Origin: Flavobacterium haoranii
GTDB taxonomy: Bacteria; Bacteroidota; Bacteroidia; Flavobacteriales; Flavobacteriaceae
DNA: 64,000 bases
Direction: 5' to 3'
Assembly: GCA_003246205.1 (NCBI GenBank)
Contig: QKBC01000010.1
Coordinates: forward strand, 156,320 to 220,319
Shown: piece after piece, positions 55,041-64,000 of the stretch
Position numbering within the stretch: the first letter of the stretch is position 1
How the letters are laid out: each line of letters starts with the position of its first letter
Made by a program: the position numbers and the translations under genes
Notes under the pieces: generated by a model
Database searches by the model: none
What the model was told of the DNA's origin: nothing
What the model saw: only the letters and a program-made list of their open reading frames with translations

Positions 55041-55496
55041 ATGAAGAAAATTTCTTTTTTCTGTTTGTTGTTACTAATAGCCTGTAATCAGAATGTAGTT
55101 GTAAATGAATTAAATGACGATTTGGTAAATAATAGGTGGTTGCATACAGATAAAAAAGTATTTGAGTTTGAGATAGAACAAGATGCGAACTATCAATTAG
55201 AATTGCATTTATCTCATGTTTATGATTTTCAATTTGAACAAATTCCTGTTGGAGTGTATTTGTTAGAAGGAGAGCAGATTCTCTTAGGTGAAGAATTGGC
55301 AGTAAACTTTAAAGATAGTAATGGTAAAGATTTAGGCGAGTGTTTAGGAGATATTTGTGATTTATATGTTCCTGTAAGCTCGCAAATAAATCTATCAAAA
55401 GGGATAAAGTATAGGGTAGAGATTCAAAATGATTTTAAAGGAGATTATTTGCCTAATATTTTAGGTGTTGGAATTAGAGTAAAGAAAATACAATAA
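55041..55496 (+). CDS. Hypothetical lipoprotein
   Basis: A 151-residue protein with a lipoprotein signal (KKISFFCLLLLIAC; lipobox cysteine C15), so it should be lipidated by the Lgt encoded next to it on the opposite strand. The mature part is acidic and beta-rich (KVFEFEIEQDANYQLELHLSHVYDF, VEIQNDFKGDYLPNILGVGIRVKK), reminiscent of a small jelly-roll or pre-peptidase-type domain, with one extra cysteine pair (LGECLGDICDLY). I do not recognise the family. It has its own terminators on both sides. Confidence 0.75.
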   Translation: MKKISFFCLLLLIACNQNVVVNELNDDLVNNRWLHTDKKVFEFEIEQDANYQLELHLSHVYDFQFEQIPVGVYLLEGEQILLGEELAVNFKDSNGKDLGECLGDICDLYVPVSSQINLSKGIKYRVEIQNDFKGDYLPNILGVGIRVKKIQ

Positions 55497-55525
55497 AAAA
55501 GCCGAGTATACTCGGCTTTTTTATT
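55492..55525. terminator. 34-bp perfect palindrome, bidirectional terminator
   Basis: Two perfect 17-bp arms (55492-55508 and 55509-55525) with core GCCGAGTA/TACTCGGC and outer A/T runs. It includes the stop codon of the lipoprotein gene and lies 24 bp from the lgt stop, so it can end both convergent messages. Confidence 0.9.
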
Positions 55526-55548
55526 ATGAAATATAAATAAAATGATAT

Positions 55549-56469
55549 CTAAGTTGTTTTCTTAGCTCTGAAAGCTAAATAGAAACCTACTAATATAAAA
55601 GGAATACTTAACCATTGTCCGGTTGAGAAAACACCTAAAGCACTTTCAAAACCACCTTGACTTTCTTTAACAAACTCTACTAAAAAGCGAACAGTCCATA
55701 ATAAAATTAAAAAGATTCCGAAAATGTAGCCTAATTTATTTCTGGCGTCTGTTTTCCAGTATAGGTAGAATAGAATAGCAAATACAAAAACATATCCGAA
55801 AGCTTCGTATAATTGAGCAGGATGTTTAGGAGTTACGGCATTTAATAATTCTGCATACTGAGGGTTGTTTGCAATAGCATCATAAGCCTGATTAACATTC
55901 GTTATTCCTGTTTTTTCTACTGCAGATCTCGGGGAATAATAATCTCTGATAAATTTAATACCTAAAGAAGAAGTTGTTGGTGTTCCGACAATTTCAGAAT
56001 TGAAGAAGTTACCTAAACGGACAAAAATTCCTCCTAAGGAAACAGGGATTACAATACGATCCAAAATCCATAATACAGGCTTTTTAATTACTTTTTTGCT
56101 ATAGTAAATCATGACCAGAATGATAGCAATAGCTGCACCGTGACTTGCTAAACCTGCAAAACCTGTAAATTCCCAACCTTCGGCTGTTTCTCTGATAGGA
56201 AGTAGGATTTCTAATTTATGATCTTTAAAATAATCCCAATCATAGAAAAAAACATGCCCTAATCTTGCGCCGATAAGGGTTGCTAAAACAGTGTATACAA
56301 ATAAATTGTCAAGTTTGTCTAAAGATTCACCTTCTCTTTCGTAAATGGCTTTCATAACATACCAGCCTAAACCAAAAGCGATAACAAACATTAAACTATA
56401 AAAACGAATTGTGAAAAATCCAAGATCGATTCCTTCAGAAGGGTTCCAAACCATGTTTAAGGCAAGCAT
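55549..56469 (-). CDS. lgt: Prolipoprotein diacylglyceryl transferase
   Basis: A seven-span inner-membrane enzyme of 306 residues that transfers diacylglycerol to the lipobox cysteine of prolipoproteins. Hallmarks: GARLGHVFFYDWDYF, the Lgt signature GIFVRLGNFFNSEIVG, HPAQLYEAFGYVFVF and the C-terminal RFLVEFVKESQ. An insertion between residues ~185 and 220 (SPRSAVEKTGITNVNQAYDAIANNPQYAEL) lengthens the periplasmic head domain compared with E. coli Lgt. Start could be M1 or M6. It follows yidD by 103 bp on the same strand. Confidence 0.95.
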   Translation of the reverse strand: MLALNMVWNPSEGIDLGFFTIRFYSLMFVIAFGLGWYVMKAIYEREGESLDKLDNLFVYTVLATLIGARLGHVFFYDWDYFKDHKLEILLPIRETAEGWEFTGFAGLASHGAAIAIILVMIYYSKKVIKKPVLWILDRIVIPVSLGGIFVRLGNFFNSEIVGTPTTSSLGIKFIRDYYSPRSAVEKTGITNVNQAYDAIANNPQYAELLNAVTPKHPAQLYEAFGYVFVFAILFYLYWKTDARNKLGYIFGIFLILLWTVRFLVEFVKESQGGFESALGVFSTGQWLSIPFILVGFYLAFRAKKTT

Positions 56470-56572
56470 AAAAATTTATTTTGGGTTAAAAATAAGGATT
56501 AAAATTTGTAAAGATGTTAAAAAAACTGAAATAAAAGCTTCTGAAATGTCAAATTTAGGAAGTGATATTTTT

Positions 56573-56821
56573 TTAGGGAACCGGATCATAACCGCTACCT
56601 CCCCACGGATGACAACTTAGAATTCTTTTAATAGCTAACCAACTTCCTTTGAGTAAACCATGTTTTTTTAGAGCTTCAACAGTATAATGAGAACAAGTGG
56701 GCTCATATCTGCAAGTGGCAGGAGTATAAGGAGAAATAGCAACTTGGTAAAAACGGATTACAAGTATAAAAGGAGCAATGAGTACAGAGCGAAAAGTTAT
56801 TTTATTGTTTTTTGAACACAT
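56573..56821 (-). CDS. yidD: YidD membrane-protein insertion efficiency factor
   Basis: A protein of 82 residues with the YidD signature [34 protein letters not shown] (three conserved Cys), then [22 protein letters not shown]. YidD assists YidC-dependent insertion of inner-membrane proteins. A hydrophobic amphipathic helix at the N-terminus attaches it to the membrane. rnpA, rpmH and yidC, its usual neighbours elsewhere, are not present here; it is upstream of lgt instead. Confidence 0.93.
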   Translation of the reverse strand: MCSKNNKITFRSVLIAPFILVIRFYQVAISPYTPATCRYEPTCSHYTVEALKKHGLLKGSWLAIKRILSCHPWGGSGYDPVP

Positions 56822-57021
56822 GGTTAAGTTTCTTGAGTAAAATTATTAAAAATAATAGTAAAAATGACTAAAAAAATATGCAACATGATTAATATCAGTT
56901 TTTATGTGGTATACGGGGCGTATTTTTGCTTCAGTAATTTTAAGATTTCATTTTTTTAAACGTTAGTGATAGCGTGTAAATTTTTTGTTTTAATTTATAG
57001 TTTTATAGAATTGTTAAAAAG

Positions 57022-57055
57022 AAAAAAGGATTGGTTTTTTGCCAATCCTTTTTTT
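57022..57055 (-). terminator. cysS terminator
   Basis: Perfect 13-bp stem (57022-57034 with 57042-57054; GGATTGG/CCAATCC core) around a 7-nt loop, running into T residues on the minus strand, 18 bp after the cysS stop. The other ~200 bp up to yidD are AT-rich without a credible gene. Confidence 0.88.
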
Positions 57056-57072
57056 ATGAAAATCTAGTGTGA

Positions 57073-58551
57073 TTAATAATTAAAAGTAGTTCCTTCTTTT
57101 CCGTCTTTTAGTTGAATACCTAAATGAGCTAGATTATCTCTTATTTGGTCTGATAGTGACCAATCTTTATCGGCTCTGGCTTGGTTACGCATGTTAATTA
57201 ACATATTTACTACGCCGTCTAATTTTTCGGTATTTGCGTGAATCGCTTTTTCGTTTTTTATTCCCAAAACATCAAAAACAAAAACGGTTAAAGTTTCTCT
57301 TAGTATTTCTATATCATCAGCTTTCAATGTTTCCTTTCCGTCATGAATCAAATTAACAAATCTGATACCTTCGAATAACTGAGCAATTAAAATAGGAGTG
57401 TTAAAATCGTCATTCATAGCATCATAACAACTCTGTTTCCATTGTTTGATATCTAAACTTGAAGCTTCTGAAGCTTTTAGTTTTTCACTAAGTTCAATAC
57501 TTTCTATTAAACGATTATATCCTTTTTCAGCAGCTAGGATAGCTTCATCAGAAAAATCCAAAATACTTCTGTAATGAGCCTGCATCATAAAGAAGCGAGC
57601 TACTCCGGAACTAAATCCTTTACTCAGATTAGGATTTTCTCCGGTGAAAATTTCTCTTGGTAAAATATTGTTTCCGGTTGATTTGGACATTTTTTTACCG
57701 TTTAGAGTGAGCATATTGGCGTGCATCCAATAGTTGACAGGGTTGTGACCTGTGCAAGCTTCTGATTGTGCAATTTCACACTCGTGATGCGGGAATTTTA
57801 AATCCATTCCACCACCGTGAATATCAAATGTTTCGCCTAAATATTTTGTGCTCATAGCTGTACATTCTAAGTGCCAACCCGGAAAGCCATCGCTCCAAGG
57901 AGAAGGCCAGCGCATGATATGCTCTGGTTCTGCTTTTTTCCATAAAGCAAAATCCTGTGGGTTTTTCTTGTCACTTTGACCATCTAGATCACGGGTATTG
58001 GCAATCATATCTTCTAAGTTACGACCGCTTAAAATACCGTATTTATAATCTTTATTAAATTTAATAACATCAAAATAAACTGAGCCATTAGAAAGATAAG
58101 CATAGCCGTTGTCTATAATAGACTTGATAATTTCTATCTGCTCGATAAGATGTCCGGTTGCGGTAGGTTCAATACTTGGTGGTAAAAGATTGAATTCTCT
58201 CAAGATCTCATGGAAATCAACAGTATAGCGTTGTACAATTTCCATAGGTTCTACTTTTTCCAACCGAGCCATTTTAGCAATTTTATCTTCTCCGTCATCA
58301 ACATCATCTACCATGTGGCCTACATCAGTGATATTTCGAACGTAGCGAACTTTATAACCTAAATGTAATAAGTAACGGAAAATTACATCAAAACTCATAA
58401 AAGTTCTGACATTTCCTAAATGAACGTTACTGTAGACAGTAGGTCCACATACATACATTCCAACTCTTCCTTCATGGATGGGGGTAAATATTTCTTTTTC
58501 ACCACTAAGTGAATTGTAAATCTTGAGTGTTTGGGATGTATAAAGTTTCAT
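57073..58551 (-). CDS. cysS: Cysteinyl-tRNA synthetase
   Basis: A class I synthetase of 492 residues charging tRNA-Cys. C35 ([10 protein letters not shown]) is the first zinc ligand, HLGN at 44-47 is the HIGH motif, [10 protein letters not shown] and [12 protein letters not shown] supply the other zinc ligands, and KMSKS is at 287-291. The C-terminal helical part ([30 protein letters not shown]) is the usual anticodon-side domain. It lies 30 bp downstream of folE on the same strand, giving a folE-cysS transcript. Confidence 0.97.
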   Translation of the reverse strand: MKLYTSQTLKIYNSLSGEKEIFTPIHEGRVGMYVCGPTVYSNVHLGNVRTFMSFDVIFRYLLHLGYKVRYVRNITDVGHMVDDVDDGEDKIAKMARLEKVEPMEIVQRYTVDFHEILREFNLLPPSIEPTATGHLIEQIEIIKSIIDNGYAYLSNGSVYFDVIKFNKDYKYGILSGRNLEDMIANTRDLDGQSDKKNPQDFALWKKAEPEHIMRWPSPWSDGFPGWHLECTAMSTKYLGETFDIHGGGMDLKFPHHECEIAQSEACTGHNPVNYWMHANMLTLNGKKMSKSTGNNILPREIFTGENPNLSKGFSSGVARFFMMQAHYRSILDFSDEAILAAEKGYNRLIESIELSEKLKASEASSLDIKQWKQSCYDAMNDDFNTPILIAQLFEGIRFVNLIHDGKETLKADDIEILRETLTVFVFDVLGIKNEKAIHANTEKLDGVVNMLINMRNQARADKDWSLSDQIRDNLAHLGIQLKDGKEGTTFNY

Positions 58552-58581
58552 TTAAAAAGTGTATGATGAGTTTTTATTTAA

Positions 58582-59256
58582 TTAATGAAATTTTGTTTCA
58601 AGTTTGATGTAATCCAAAAATTCTTTTCTAACGTTTACTTCCTTGAATTTTCCTCCGAATTCAGCTGTAACAGTACTGCTTTCAATGTCGCGTATACCTC
58701 TTGAATTTACACATAAGTGTTTTGCGTCAATAACACATGCAACATCTTCTGTATTCAATACCTTTTGAAGTTCCTGTACAATTTGGATAGTTAAACGTTC
58801 TTGTACCTGAGGACGTTTTGCATAATAATCAACAATGCGGTTCATTTTAGAAAGCCCGACAACTGTACCGTTTGAGATGTAAGCTACGTGAGCCCGACCC
58901 ACAATAGGTAAAAGGTGGTGTTCGCAAGTAGAATACACAACAATGTTTTTTTCAACTAACATTTCACCGTATTTATATTTGTTGTCAAAAGTTGAAGAAC
59001 TCGGTTTTTTATTAGGGTTTAATCCACCAAAAATTTCTTTTACAAACATTTTCGCTACTCGGTTAGGAGTTCCTTTAAGGCTATCATCTGTCAAATCCAT
59101 GCCTAAAGTTTGCAAAATACTTTCAACATCTTTTTTAATTAATTCTATTTTTTGGTCATCCGAAAGATCAAATGCATCGTCACGCAAAGGAGTTTGAGCA
59201 CTTGTAGCAATGTGGTTATTGCCAATTTCGTCTTGTAAATCCTCGTTTTGAATCAT
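58582..59256 (-). CDS. folE: GTP cyclohydrolase I
   Basis: A protein of 224 residues catalysing the first step of tetrahydrofolate synthesis (GTP to 7,8-dihydroneopterin triphosphate). Zinc ligands are visible as C111 and H114 in STCEHHLLP and C182 in KHLCVNSRG. GLSKMNRIVDYYAKRPQVQERLT is the conserved catalytic block. The first ~30 residues are an acidic, poorly conserved extension. It is the first gene of the folE-cysS pair and is divergent from the giant adhesin gene. Confidence 0.97.
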   Translation of the reverse strand: MIQNEDLQDEIGNNHIATSAQTPLRDDAFDLSDDQKIELIKKDVESILQTLGMDLTDDSLKGTPNRVAKMFVKEIFGGLNPNKKPSSSTFDNKYKYGEMLVEKNIVVYSTCEHHLLPIVGRAHVAYISNGTVVGLSKMNRIVDYYAKRPQVQERLTIQIVQELQKVLNTEDVACVIDAKHLCVNSRGIRDIESSTVTAEFGGKFKEVNVRKEFLDYIKLETKFH

Positions 59257-59285
59257 TTTTATGGTTTTATAAGCTTTTTAATTCG

Positions 59286-59293
59286 CAAAGATA
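59286..59293 (-). promoter_or_regulatory. -7 element of the folE-cysS operon
   Basis: The minus strand reads TATCTTTG, an exact TAnnTTTG match, 30 bp before the folE ATG. No good -33 at standard spacing was seen. Confidence 0.45.
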
Positions 59294-59437
59294 ATTAATA
59301 AACTTGAAAATAGTAGGTGCTAATGCGAAAATGGTTTTTTATGAGTTTTTTTGGATATTTTATTTGTTTTAAAACCTTATTATTAGATAAAAAATGTTAA
59401 TTATTAAGAAAAAGGTGTTTTAATATTAAATATTTGT

Positions 59438-59445
59438 AAATTTGT
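59438..59445 (+). promoter_or_regulatory. -7 element of the giant adhesin gene
   Basis: TAAATTTG matches TAnnTTTG 47 bp before the ATG at 59493. The -33 region offers only TGTTTT. Background A/T content makes chance matches possible. Confidence 0.4.
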
Positions 59446-59492
59446 GAATCAGACTCAAACTATAAACAAACTATATTTTAACTATTAACTAA

Positions 59493-62400
59493 ATGAAGAC
59501 AAAAATACTTTTTCTTTTTTTTACGGTATTAGGTTGGCTTAATGTCTTGTCGCAAGTACCTCATGTATCAATAGGTCCAGCTGCACCTGTATGTAATCCT
59601 GGAGATTGTGTGGATTTAGCGGCTACTTTTGATCAGGTGGAAACAACTACTACTTATACTGTTAGTTCAATTACTTATAATCCTGTAGCTGATTATGCCC
59701 CTTTTTTAGATTCCTCAATTTTGGATAATACATCAGATGATAAATGGTCGCCGACATATACTTTGCCATTTAATTTTTGCTTTTACGGACAATATTATAA
59801 TAAAGTTTTAGTAGGTTCAAATGGAGTAGTAACATTTGATATTGCTGGAGAAGTAGCAGGAGGTACTCAAACTCCAGATGGATTTTGTAATTGGTCATTT
59901 TCTGCATCTATCCCTAATGCTAGTTTTCCTATAAAAAGAGCTATTTACGGGGTATATCAAGATACAGATATTAGAGAATCTGTTTTAGATGACGATAGTG
60001 TGACTAATGATATACAGAAAGTAAATTATAAACTTTTTGGTACGGCACCGCAAAGATATTTAGTAATCAGTTTTAATCAATTACCTCAATTTTCATGTCA
60101 CGCTAATGCTGGTCTTCAAACTTCTCAAATTGTTTTGTATGAAACTTCAAATATAATTGAAGTATATGTTCAAGACAGAACACCTTGTACATCTTGGCAA
60201 GGAGGTGTGGGAGTCATCGGAATACAAAATGAAAGTGGAACAATCGCTCATGTACCGCCTGGAAGAAATACAGGTTCTTGGTCTGCTCACAATGAAGCAT
60301 GGAGATTTACACCTGATGGAAATATAAATACAGAAGAGATATCATGGTATGAAAACAATGTTTTAATACCGGGTAGTATCGGTCAAGCGACAATAACAGT
60401 TTGTCCTACAGTGTCAACTGTCTATACAGCAAGTGTTAGATATAGACAATGTAATAATGTTGATAATATTATTACTGATCAAATTACAGTTGGACCAGAG
60501 CCTTTTCCATTAACAAACGAACCAGAAGATATTTTAATATGTACTAATGATTCTCCTCCTTATATAGTTGATATTGATCAAGATAGTTATATGTTAGGGA
60601 CTATTGATCCATCTGGATACGGCATTACTTATCACAATTCTCTAACAGATGCTGAAAACGGATTCCCTTTTATAGATCCTTCAACGCTATCTAATTATCA
60701 AACTAATGGTAATGAAACAATTTATGTTAGAATTGAAGATTATCTTACAAATTTTTGTGTTATTTATACATTATTTGATATCAATGTTCAGAGCCCTCCT
60801 ACAGGAAGTATTTCTTATTCAGAGACTGAACTTTGTGATACGAATGAAAATGTTTATGTACCAACAAATTCAGCACCTACCGGAGGGTATTATGTTGTAA
60901 GTCCTTCAACAGGTTTGAATATTGATACGACTTCAGGGGAAATAACTCCAAATGGAAGTCAAGCAGGAACGTATGAAATTGTATATCATTTGGATGCAAG
61001 TGGAGCTTGTCCGGAATATGATACGCCTATATTTAGTATTGTTATAAAAGAATGTTGTAGGTTAGATTTGATTTCAGCAGAAGGAACTGATGATCAAGTA
61101 ATATGTTTAGGAGATACAATTGTAGACATTCAATACGAGACGGTGGCAGAAGTTACCAATGTTATTGTTCAAAATTTACCTTCGGGTCTTACTTATGATT
61201 TTACTAATGGGATTGTAACTATATCGGGAACGCCTGATACGACTATTCCTGGTTCTTTTACTTATAGTATAACTACTCAAGGATGTTCTAATGATATTAC
61301 AAAAGAAGGTACAATTACTGTAACGGATGTACCTTCAGTACCGACTATCGATGTTTTATCACCAACTTGTACTTCTGATGGTATTGCTACAATTATAAAC
61401 TATGATAATAATTTAACATATACATTTGATCCTTCTGGTCCGAGTGTGGATCTAACGACAGGAGAAATCAGTGGAATGGTATTAGGAACTTCTTATACAG
61501 TATATGCTACTTCTGGATCTTGTGTTTCTGGAATTTCAGATCCTTTTTTGATAGATCAAATGTTAGTTACTCCTGATGTACCGGTAATTTCAACAACAGC
61601 AGCAACTTGTAGTTCAGATGGAGAAAGTATAATTACTAATATAGATCCGTCGTTAACTTATGTATTTAGCCCAACAGGGCCAACTGTAGATCCAACAACG
61701 GGAGAGATTAGCGGTATGGTATTAGATACGCCTTATATGGTTCATGCGAATAATGGTGATTGTGATTCAGCAGCTTCGGCATCTTTCACTAATGATACGA
61801 TGTTGATGACTCCGGCTGTACCGGTAATTTCAACAACAGCAGCAACTTGTAGTTCAGATGGAGAGAGTACGATTACCAATATAGATCCGTCATTGACTTA
61901 TGTGTTTAGTCCAACAGGACCAACTGTAGATTCAACAACGGGAGTAATCAGTGGAATGGTATTAGATACACCTTATACGGTTCATGCCAATAATGGTGAT
62001 TGTGATTCAGTAGCTTCGACATCTTTCACTAATGATACGATGTTGATCACTCCGACTGTGCCAGTTATTTCAACAACAGCAGCAACTTGTAGCTCAGATG
62101 GAGAAAGTATAATTACTAATATAGATCCGTCATTGACTTATGTGTTTAGTCCAACAGGACCAACTGTGGATCCAACAACGGGAGAGATTAGCGGTATGAT
62201 ATTAGATACGTCTTATACGGTTTATGCGAATAATGGTGATTGTGATTCAGCAGCTTCGGCATCTTTTACCAATGATACGATGTTGATTACTCCGGCTGTA
62301 CCGGTAATTTCAACAACAGCAGCAACTTGTAGTTCAGATGGAGAGAGTACAATTACCAATATAGATCCGTCATTGACTTATGTGTTTAGTCCAACAGGAC

Positions 62401-64000
62401 CAACTGTAGATCCAACAACGGGAGTAATCAGTGGAATGGTATTAGATACACCTTATACGGTTCATACAAATAATGGTGATTGTGATTCAGTAGCTTCGAC
62501 ATCTTTCACTAATGATACGATGTTGATTACTCCGGCTGTGCCAGTTATTTCAACAACAGCAGCAACTTGTAGTTCAGATGGAGAAAGTACAATTACTAAT
62601 ATAGATCCGTCATTAACTTATGTATTTAGTCCAACAGGACCAACTGTAGATCCAACAACGGGAGTAATCAGTGGTATGATATTAGATACGCCTTATACGG
62701 TTTATGCGGGTAATGGAAATTGTGATTCAGCAGCTTCGGCATCTTTTACCAATGATACGATGTTGATCACTCCGGCTGTACCGGTAATTTCAACAACAGC
62801 AGCAACTTGTAGCTCAGATGGAGAAAGTATAATTACTAATATAGATCCGTCATTGACTTATGTATTTAGTCCAACAGGACCAACTGTAGATCCAACAACG
62901 GGAGTAATCAGTGGTATGGTATTAGATACACCTTATACGGTTCATGCGAATAATGGTGATTGTGATTCAGTAGCTTCGACATCTTTCACTAATGATACGA
63001 TGTTGATCACTCCGGCTGTACCGGTAATTTCAACAACAGCAGCAACTTGTTCTGCAGACGGATCAAGTACAATTACTAATGTAGACGGCACTTTGAACTA
63101 TGTGTTTACTCCTTCTGGTCCGAGTGTGGATTTAGGTACAGGAGCAATTAACGGAATGGTGTTAGGAACTTCTTATACCGTTTATGCAGATAATGGAAGC
63201 TGTTCTTCTGCATCAAGTTCAAGTTTTGTAAGTAATCCTATGCAGTCTAATCCAACTTTTATAGGTGTAACAAACGGTGGAACAATTTGTTCAGGAGAAA
63301 TGGCAGAATTTTATTTAGAAGGAACTCCGGGAGCCGATATATCATATTCTATAAATGGGGGAACTACTTTATCTATTCCTTTGGATGCTATTACAGGTCA
63401 AGCAACTGTTCAAGTACCAAACGCAAGTTCAGATGTCACGTTAACAGTAATAAATATAGATAATGGTTGTGTAGTTGATGTTAATCAACCGAATACAGTT
63501 ACAGTTAATGCGTTACCAACCATAGCGTCTGTATCTAATGATGGACCTACGTGTGAAAATGAATCGGGTCAATTTACGATTACAGGAACGCCAAATTCAT
63601 CAGTTGATTATATATTAAATGGAGTAGCGGGTACTGTAGCTACAAATGTATCGGGTGTCGCTATAGTTCCAGTTTCCAATGTTACTGTAAATCAGACTTT
63701 GCAGTTAGTTGAAATAACTAATAATACAACATCTTGTCATAGTAATGTAGGGAATAGCAGTACTCTGACTGTTAATCTATTACCTACAGCTAGTTTCAGT
63801 GTGGTGACAAATTCAGTGTGTGGTGGTTATGCAGGTGAAATTGATTTCACAGGTACGCCAAACGCTACTGTTACCATAACAGACGGAACAACCGAATATG
63901 ATATTCTTTTAGATGCTAGTGGAAATTATTTAGGATGGCACACACCGGATTTAACAGAAGACACAACATTTACATTGGTTAGTGTAACTTCTGTTGATAA
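59493..64000 (+). CDS. Giant secreted adhesin-like repeat protein, 3' end beyond the window
   Basis: The frame is open from ATG at 59493 to the last base (1502 complete codons), so the protein is at least 1500 residues and its C-terminus is not seen. Signal peptide MKTKILFLFFTVLGWLNVLSQ. Residues ~25-285 are a globular beta domain with paired cysteines (APVCNPGDCVDL, LPFNFCFYGQYYNKVLVGSNGVVTF). Ig-like modules follow (SWYENNVLIPGS, GLTYDFTNGIVTISGTPDTTIPGSFTYSI). Residues 610-1249 are eight 80-residue repeats, then further Ig/PKD-like units (GVTNGGTICSGEMAEFYLEGTPGADI). This architecture is typical of SprB-like and other T9SS-exported flavobacterial adhesins; a C-terminal sorting domain is expected but unseen. 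No enzyme motif. Confidence 0.9.
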   Translation, partial: MKTKILFLFFTVLGWLNVLSQVPHVSIGPAAPVCNPGDCVDLAATFDQVETTTTYTVSSITYNPVADYAPFLDSSILDNTSDDKWSPTYTLPFNFCFYGQYYNKVLVGSNGVVTFDIAGEVAGGTQTPDGFCNWSFSASIPNASFPIKRAIYGVYQDTDIRESVLDDDSVTNDIQKVNYKLFGTAPQRYLVISFNQLPQFSCHANAGLQTSQIVLYETSNIIEVYVQDRTPCTSWQGGVGVIGIQNESGTIAHVPPGRNTGSWSAHNEAWRFTPDGNINTEEISWYENNVLIPGSIGQATITVCPTVSTVYTASVRYRQCNNVDNIITDQITVGPEPFPLTNEPEDILICTNDSPPYIVDIDQDSYMLGTIDPSGYGITYHNSLTDAENGFPFIDPSTLSNYQTNGNETIYVRIEDYLTNFCVIYTLFDINVQSPPTGSISYSETELCDTNENVYVPTNSAPTGGYYVVSPSTGLNIDTTSGEITPNGSQAGTYEIVYHLDASGACPEYDTPIFSIVIKECCRLDLISAEGTDDQVICLGDTIVDIQYETVAEVTNVIVQNLPSGLTYDFTNGIVTISGTPDTTIPGSFTYSITTQGCSNDITKEGTITVTDVPSVPTIDVLSPTCTSDGIATIINYDNNLTYTFDPSGPSVDLTTGEISGMVLGTSYTVYATSGSCVSGISDPFLIDQMLVTPDVPVISTTAATCSSDGESIITNIDPSLTYVFSPTGPTVDPTTGEISGMVLDTPYMVHANNGDCDSAASASFTNDTMLMTPAVPVISTTAATCSSDGESTITNIDPSLTYVFSPTGPTVDSTTGVISGMVLDTPYTVHANNGDCDSVASTSFTNDTMLITPTVPVISTTAATCSSDGESIITNIDPSLTYVFSPTGPTVDPTTGEISGMILDTSYTVYANNGDCDSAASASFTNDTMLITPAVPVISTTAATCSSDGESTITNIDPSLTYVFSPTGPTVDPTTGVISGMVLDTPYTVHTNNGDCDSVASTSFTNDTMLITPAVPVISTTAATCSSDGESTITNIDPSLTYVFSPTGPTVDPTTGVISGMILDTPYTVYAGNGNCDSAASASFTNDTMLITPAVPVISTTAATCSSDGESIITNIDPSLTYVFSPTGPTVDPTTGVISGMVLDTPYTVHANNGDCDSVASTSFTNDTMLITPAVPVISTTAATCSADGSSTITNVDGTLNYVFTPSGPSVDLGTGAINGMVLGTSYTVYADNGSCSSASSSSFVSNPMQSNPTFIGVTNGGTICSGEMAEFYLEGTPGADISYSINGGTTLSIPLDAITGQATVQVPNASSDVTLTVINIDNGCVVDVNQPNTVTVNALPTIASVSNDGPTCENESGQFTITGTPNSSVDYILNGVAGTVATNVSGVAIVPVSNVTVNQTLQLVEITNNTTSCHSNVGNSSTLTVNLLPTASFSVVTNSVCGGYAGEIDFTGTPNATVTITDGTTEYDILLDASGNYLGWHTPDLTEDTTFTLVSVTSVD
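61320..63239 (+). repeat. Eight tandem 240-bp repeats (80 residues each) in the adhesin gene
   Basis: Units start at 61320, 61560, 61800, 62040, 62280, 62520, 62760 and 63000 with no insertion or deletion. Units 2-7 are nearly identical at DNA level (the string caacaacagcagcaacttgt is unchanged in each); units 1 and 8 are divergent. Each encodes a beta-rich module with SPTGPTVDPTTG and GDCDS cores and two cysteines. Units 2, 4, 6 read SAASASF (gatacg, cagcttcggc) and units 3, 5, 7 read SVASTSF (gataca, tagcttcgac), an alternating A/B pattern that makes a 480-bp higher-order unit. Confidence 0.95.

Noticed and set aside
56864..56959. A ~31-codon plus-strand frame upstream of yidD
   Set aside because: Too short, no recognisable features and no promoter; expected by chance in AT-rich DNA.
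60706..60900. A 64-codon plus-strand frame inside the adhesin gene
   Set aside because: It is out of frame with the 4.5-kb adhesin reading frame, which is continuous here and has a signal peptide and domain content.
61320..63239. CRISPR-like repetition
   Set aside because: Units are 240 bp, directly adjacent, coding and in frame; there are no short repeats separated by unique spacers and no cas genes.

Overview
The window is AT-rich (roughly one third G+C by eye) and densely coded, and reads as a chromosomal segment from a member of the Bacteroidetes, most likely Flavobacteriaceae and close to Flavobacterium. Supporting signs are the type IX secretion (T9SS) type-B / gliding_CHU_C C-terminal domain at 27259-29043, a fused SecDF, a GyrB of flavobacterial type, a Bacteroidetes-type cluster of DUF349, DUF368, OstA-like, DUF58, DUF4350 and DUF4129 genes, and several -7 promoter elements of the Bacteroidetes form TAnnTTTG a short distance upstream of start codons. 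I see no tRNA, rRNA, CRISPR array, insertion sequence, prophage or plasmid gene.

Layout. 1-6900: stress and small-metabolism genes (Dps, aldehyde dehydrogenase, ABM-domain protein, YeiH-type transporter with its LysR regulator, AraC regulator, aldo/keto reductase). 6900-19400, all minus strand: DUF349 coiled-coil protein, shikimate dehydrogenase with a DUF368 (PopT-like) membrane protein, TPR protein, class III aminotransferase, OstA/LptA-like protein, PurA, Fur-family regulator and SpoT/Rel. 19480-27260: a seven-gene minus-strand run (SpoIIM-like, DUF4129, DUF4350, MoxR ATPase, DUF58, DUF2167, TrmH/SpoU methyltransferase) divergent from an RDD membrane protein. This is a conserved but functionally obscure envelope-associated set. 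27259-40130: a T9SS substrate followed by a surface-glycan locus with an N-acyltransferase-like protein, a sugar aminotransferase (FdtB-like), a Wzx-type flippase, five glycosyltransferases, a GT39-like membrane enzyme, a TDP-ketoisomerase (FdtA-like), a methyltransferase and an FtsE-type ATPase.

40356-59256: a large TPR protein with an outer-membrane beta-barrel partner, a GreA-C-like small protein, AsnB, GyrB, a DUF6588-like barrel, malate dehydrogenase, SecDF, a small lipoprotein, Lgt with YidD, then FolE with CysS. 59493 to the right edge: the first 4.5 kb of a giant secreted, probably T9SS-exported adhesin, still open at base 64000. It contains eight exactly 240-bp tandem repeats, six of them nearly identical and arranged as alternating A/B units.

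How the parts fit: most housekeeping genes are ordinary. The interest lies in three places. One is the repeat-bearing adhesin with its two-unit higher-order repeat. The second is the glycan locus, whose acyltransferase-aminotransferase-flippase trio parallels wecD-wecE-wzxE of enterobacterial common antigen but is joined to FdtA/FdtB-type chemistry. The third is the SpoIIM/DUF4129/DUF4350/MoxR/DUF58/RDD block. No segment can be claimed as a proven new system from sequence alone. Gene starts were moved inward from the longest possible frame where signal peptides, family starts or promoter positions argue for it (5851, 24801-25517, 25519-26496, 43417, 47972, 49905).
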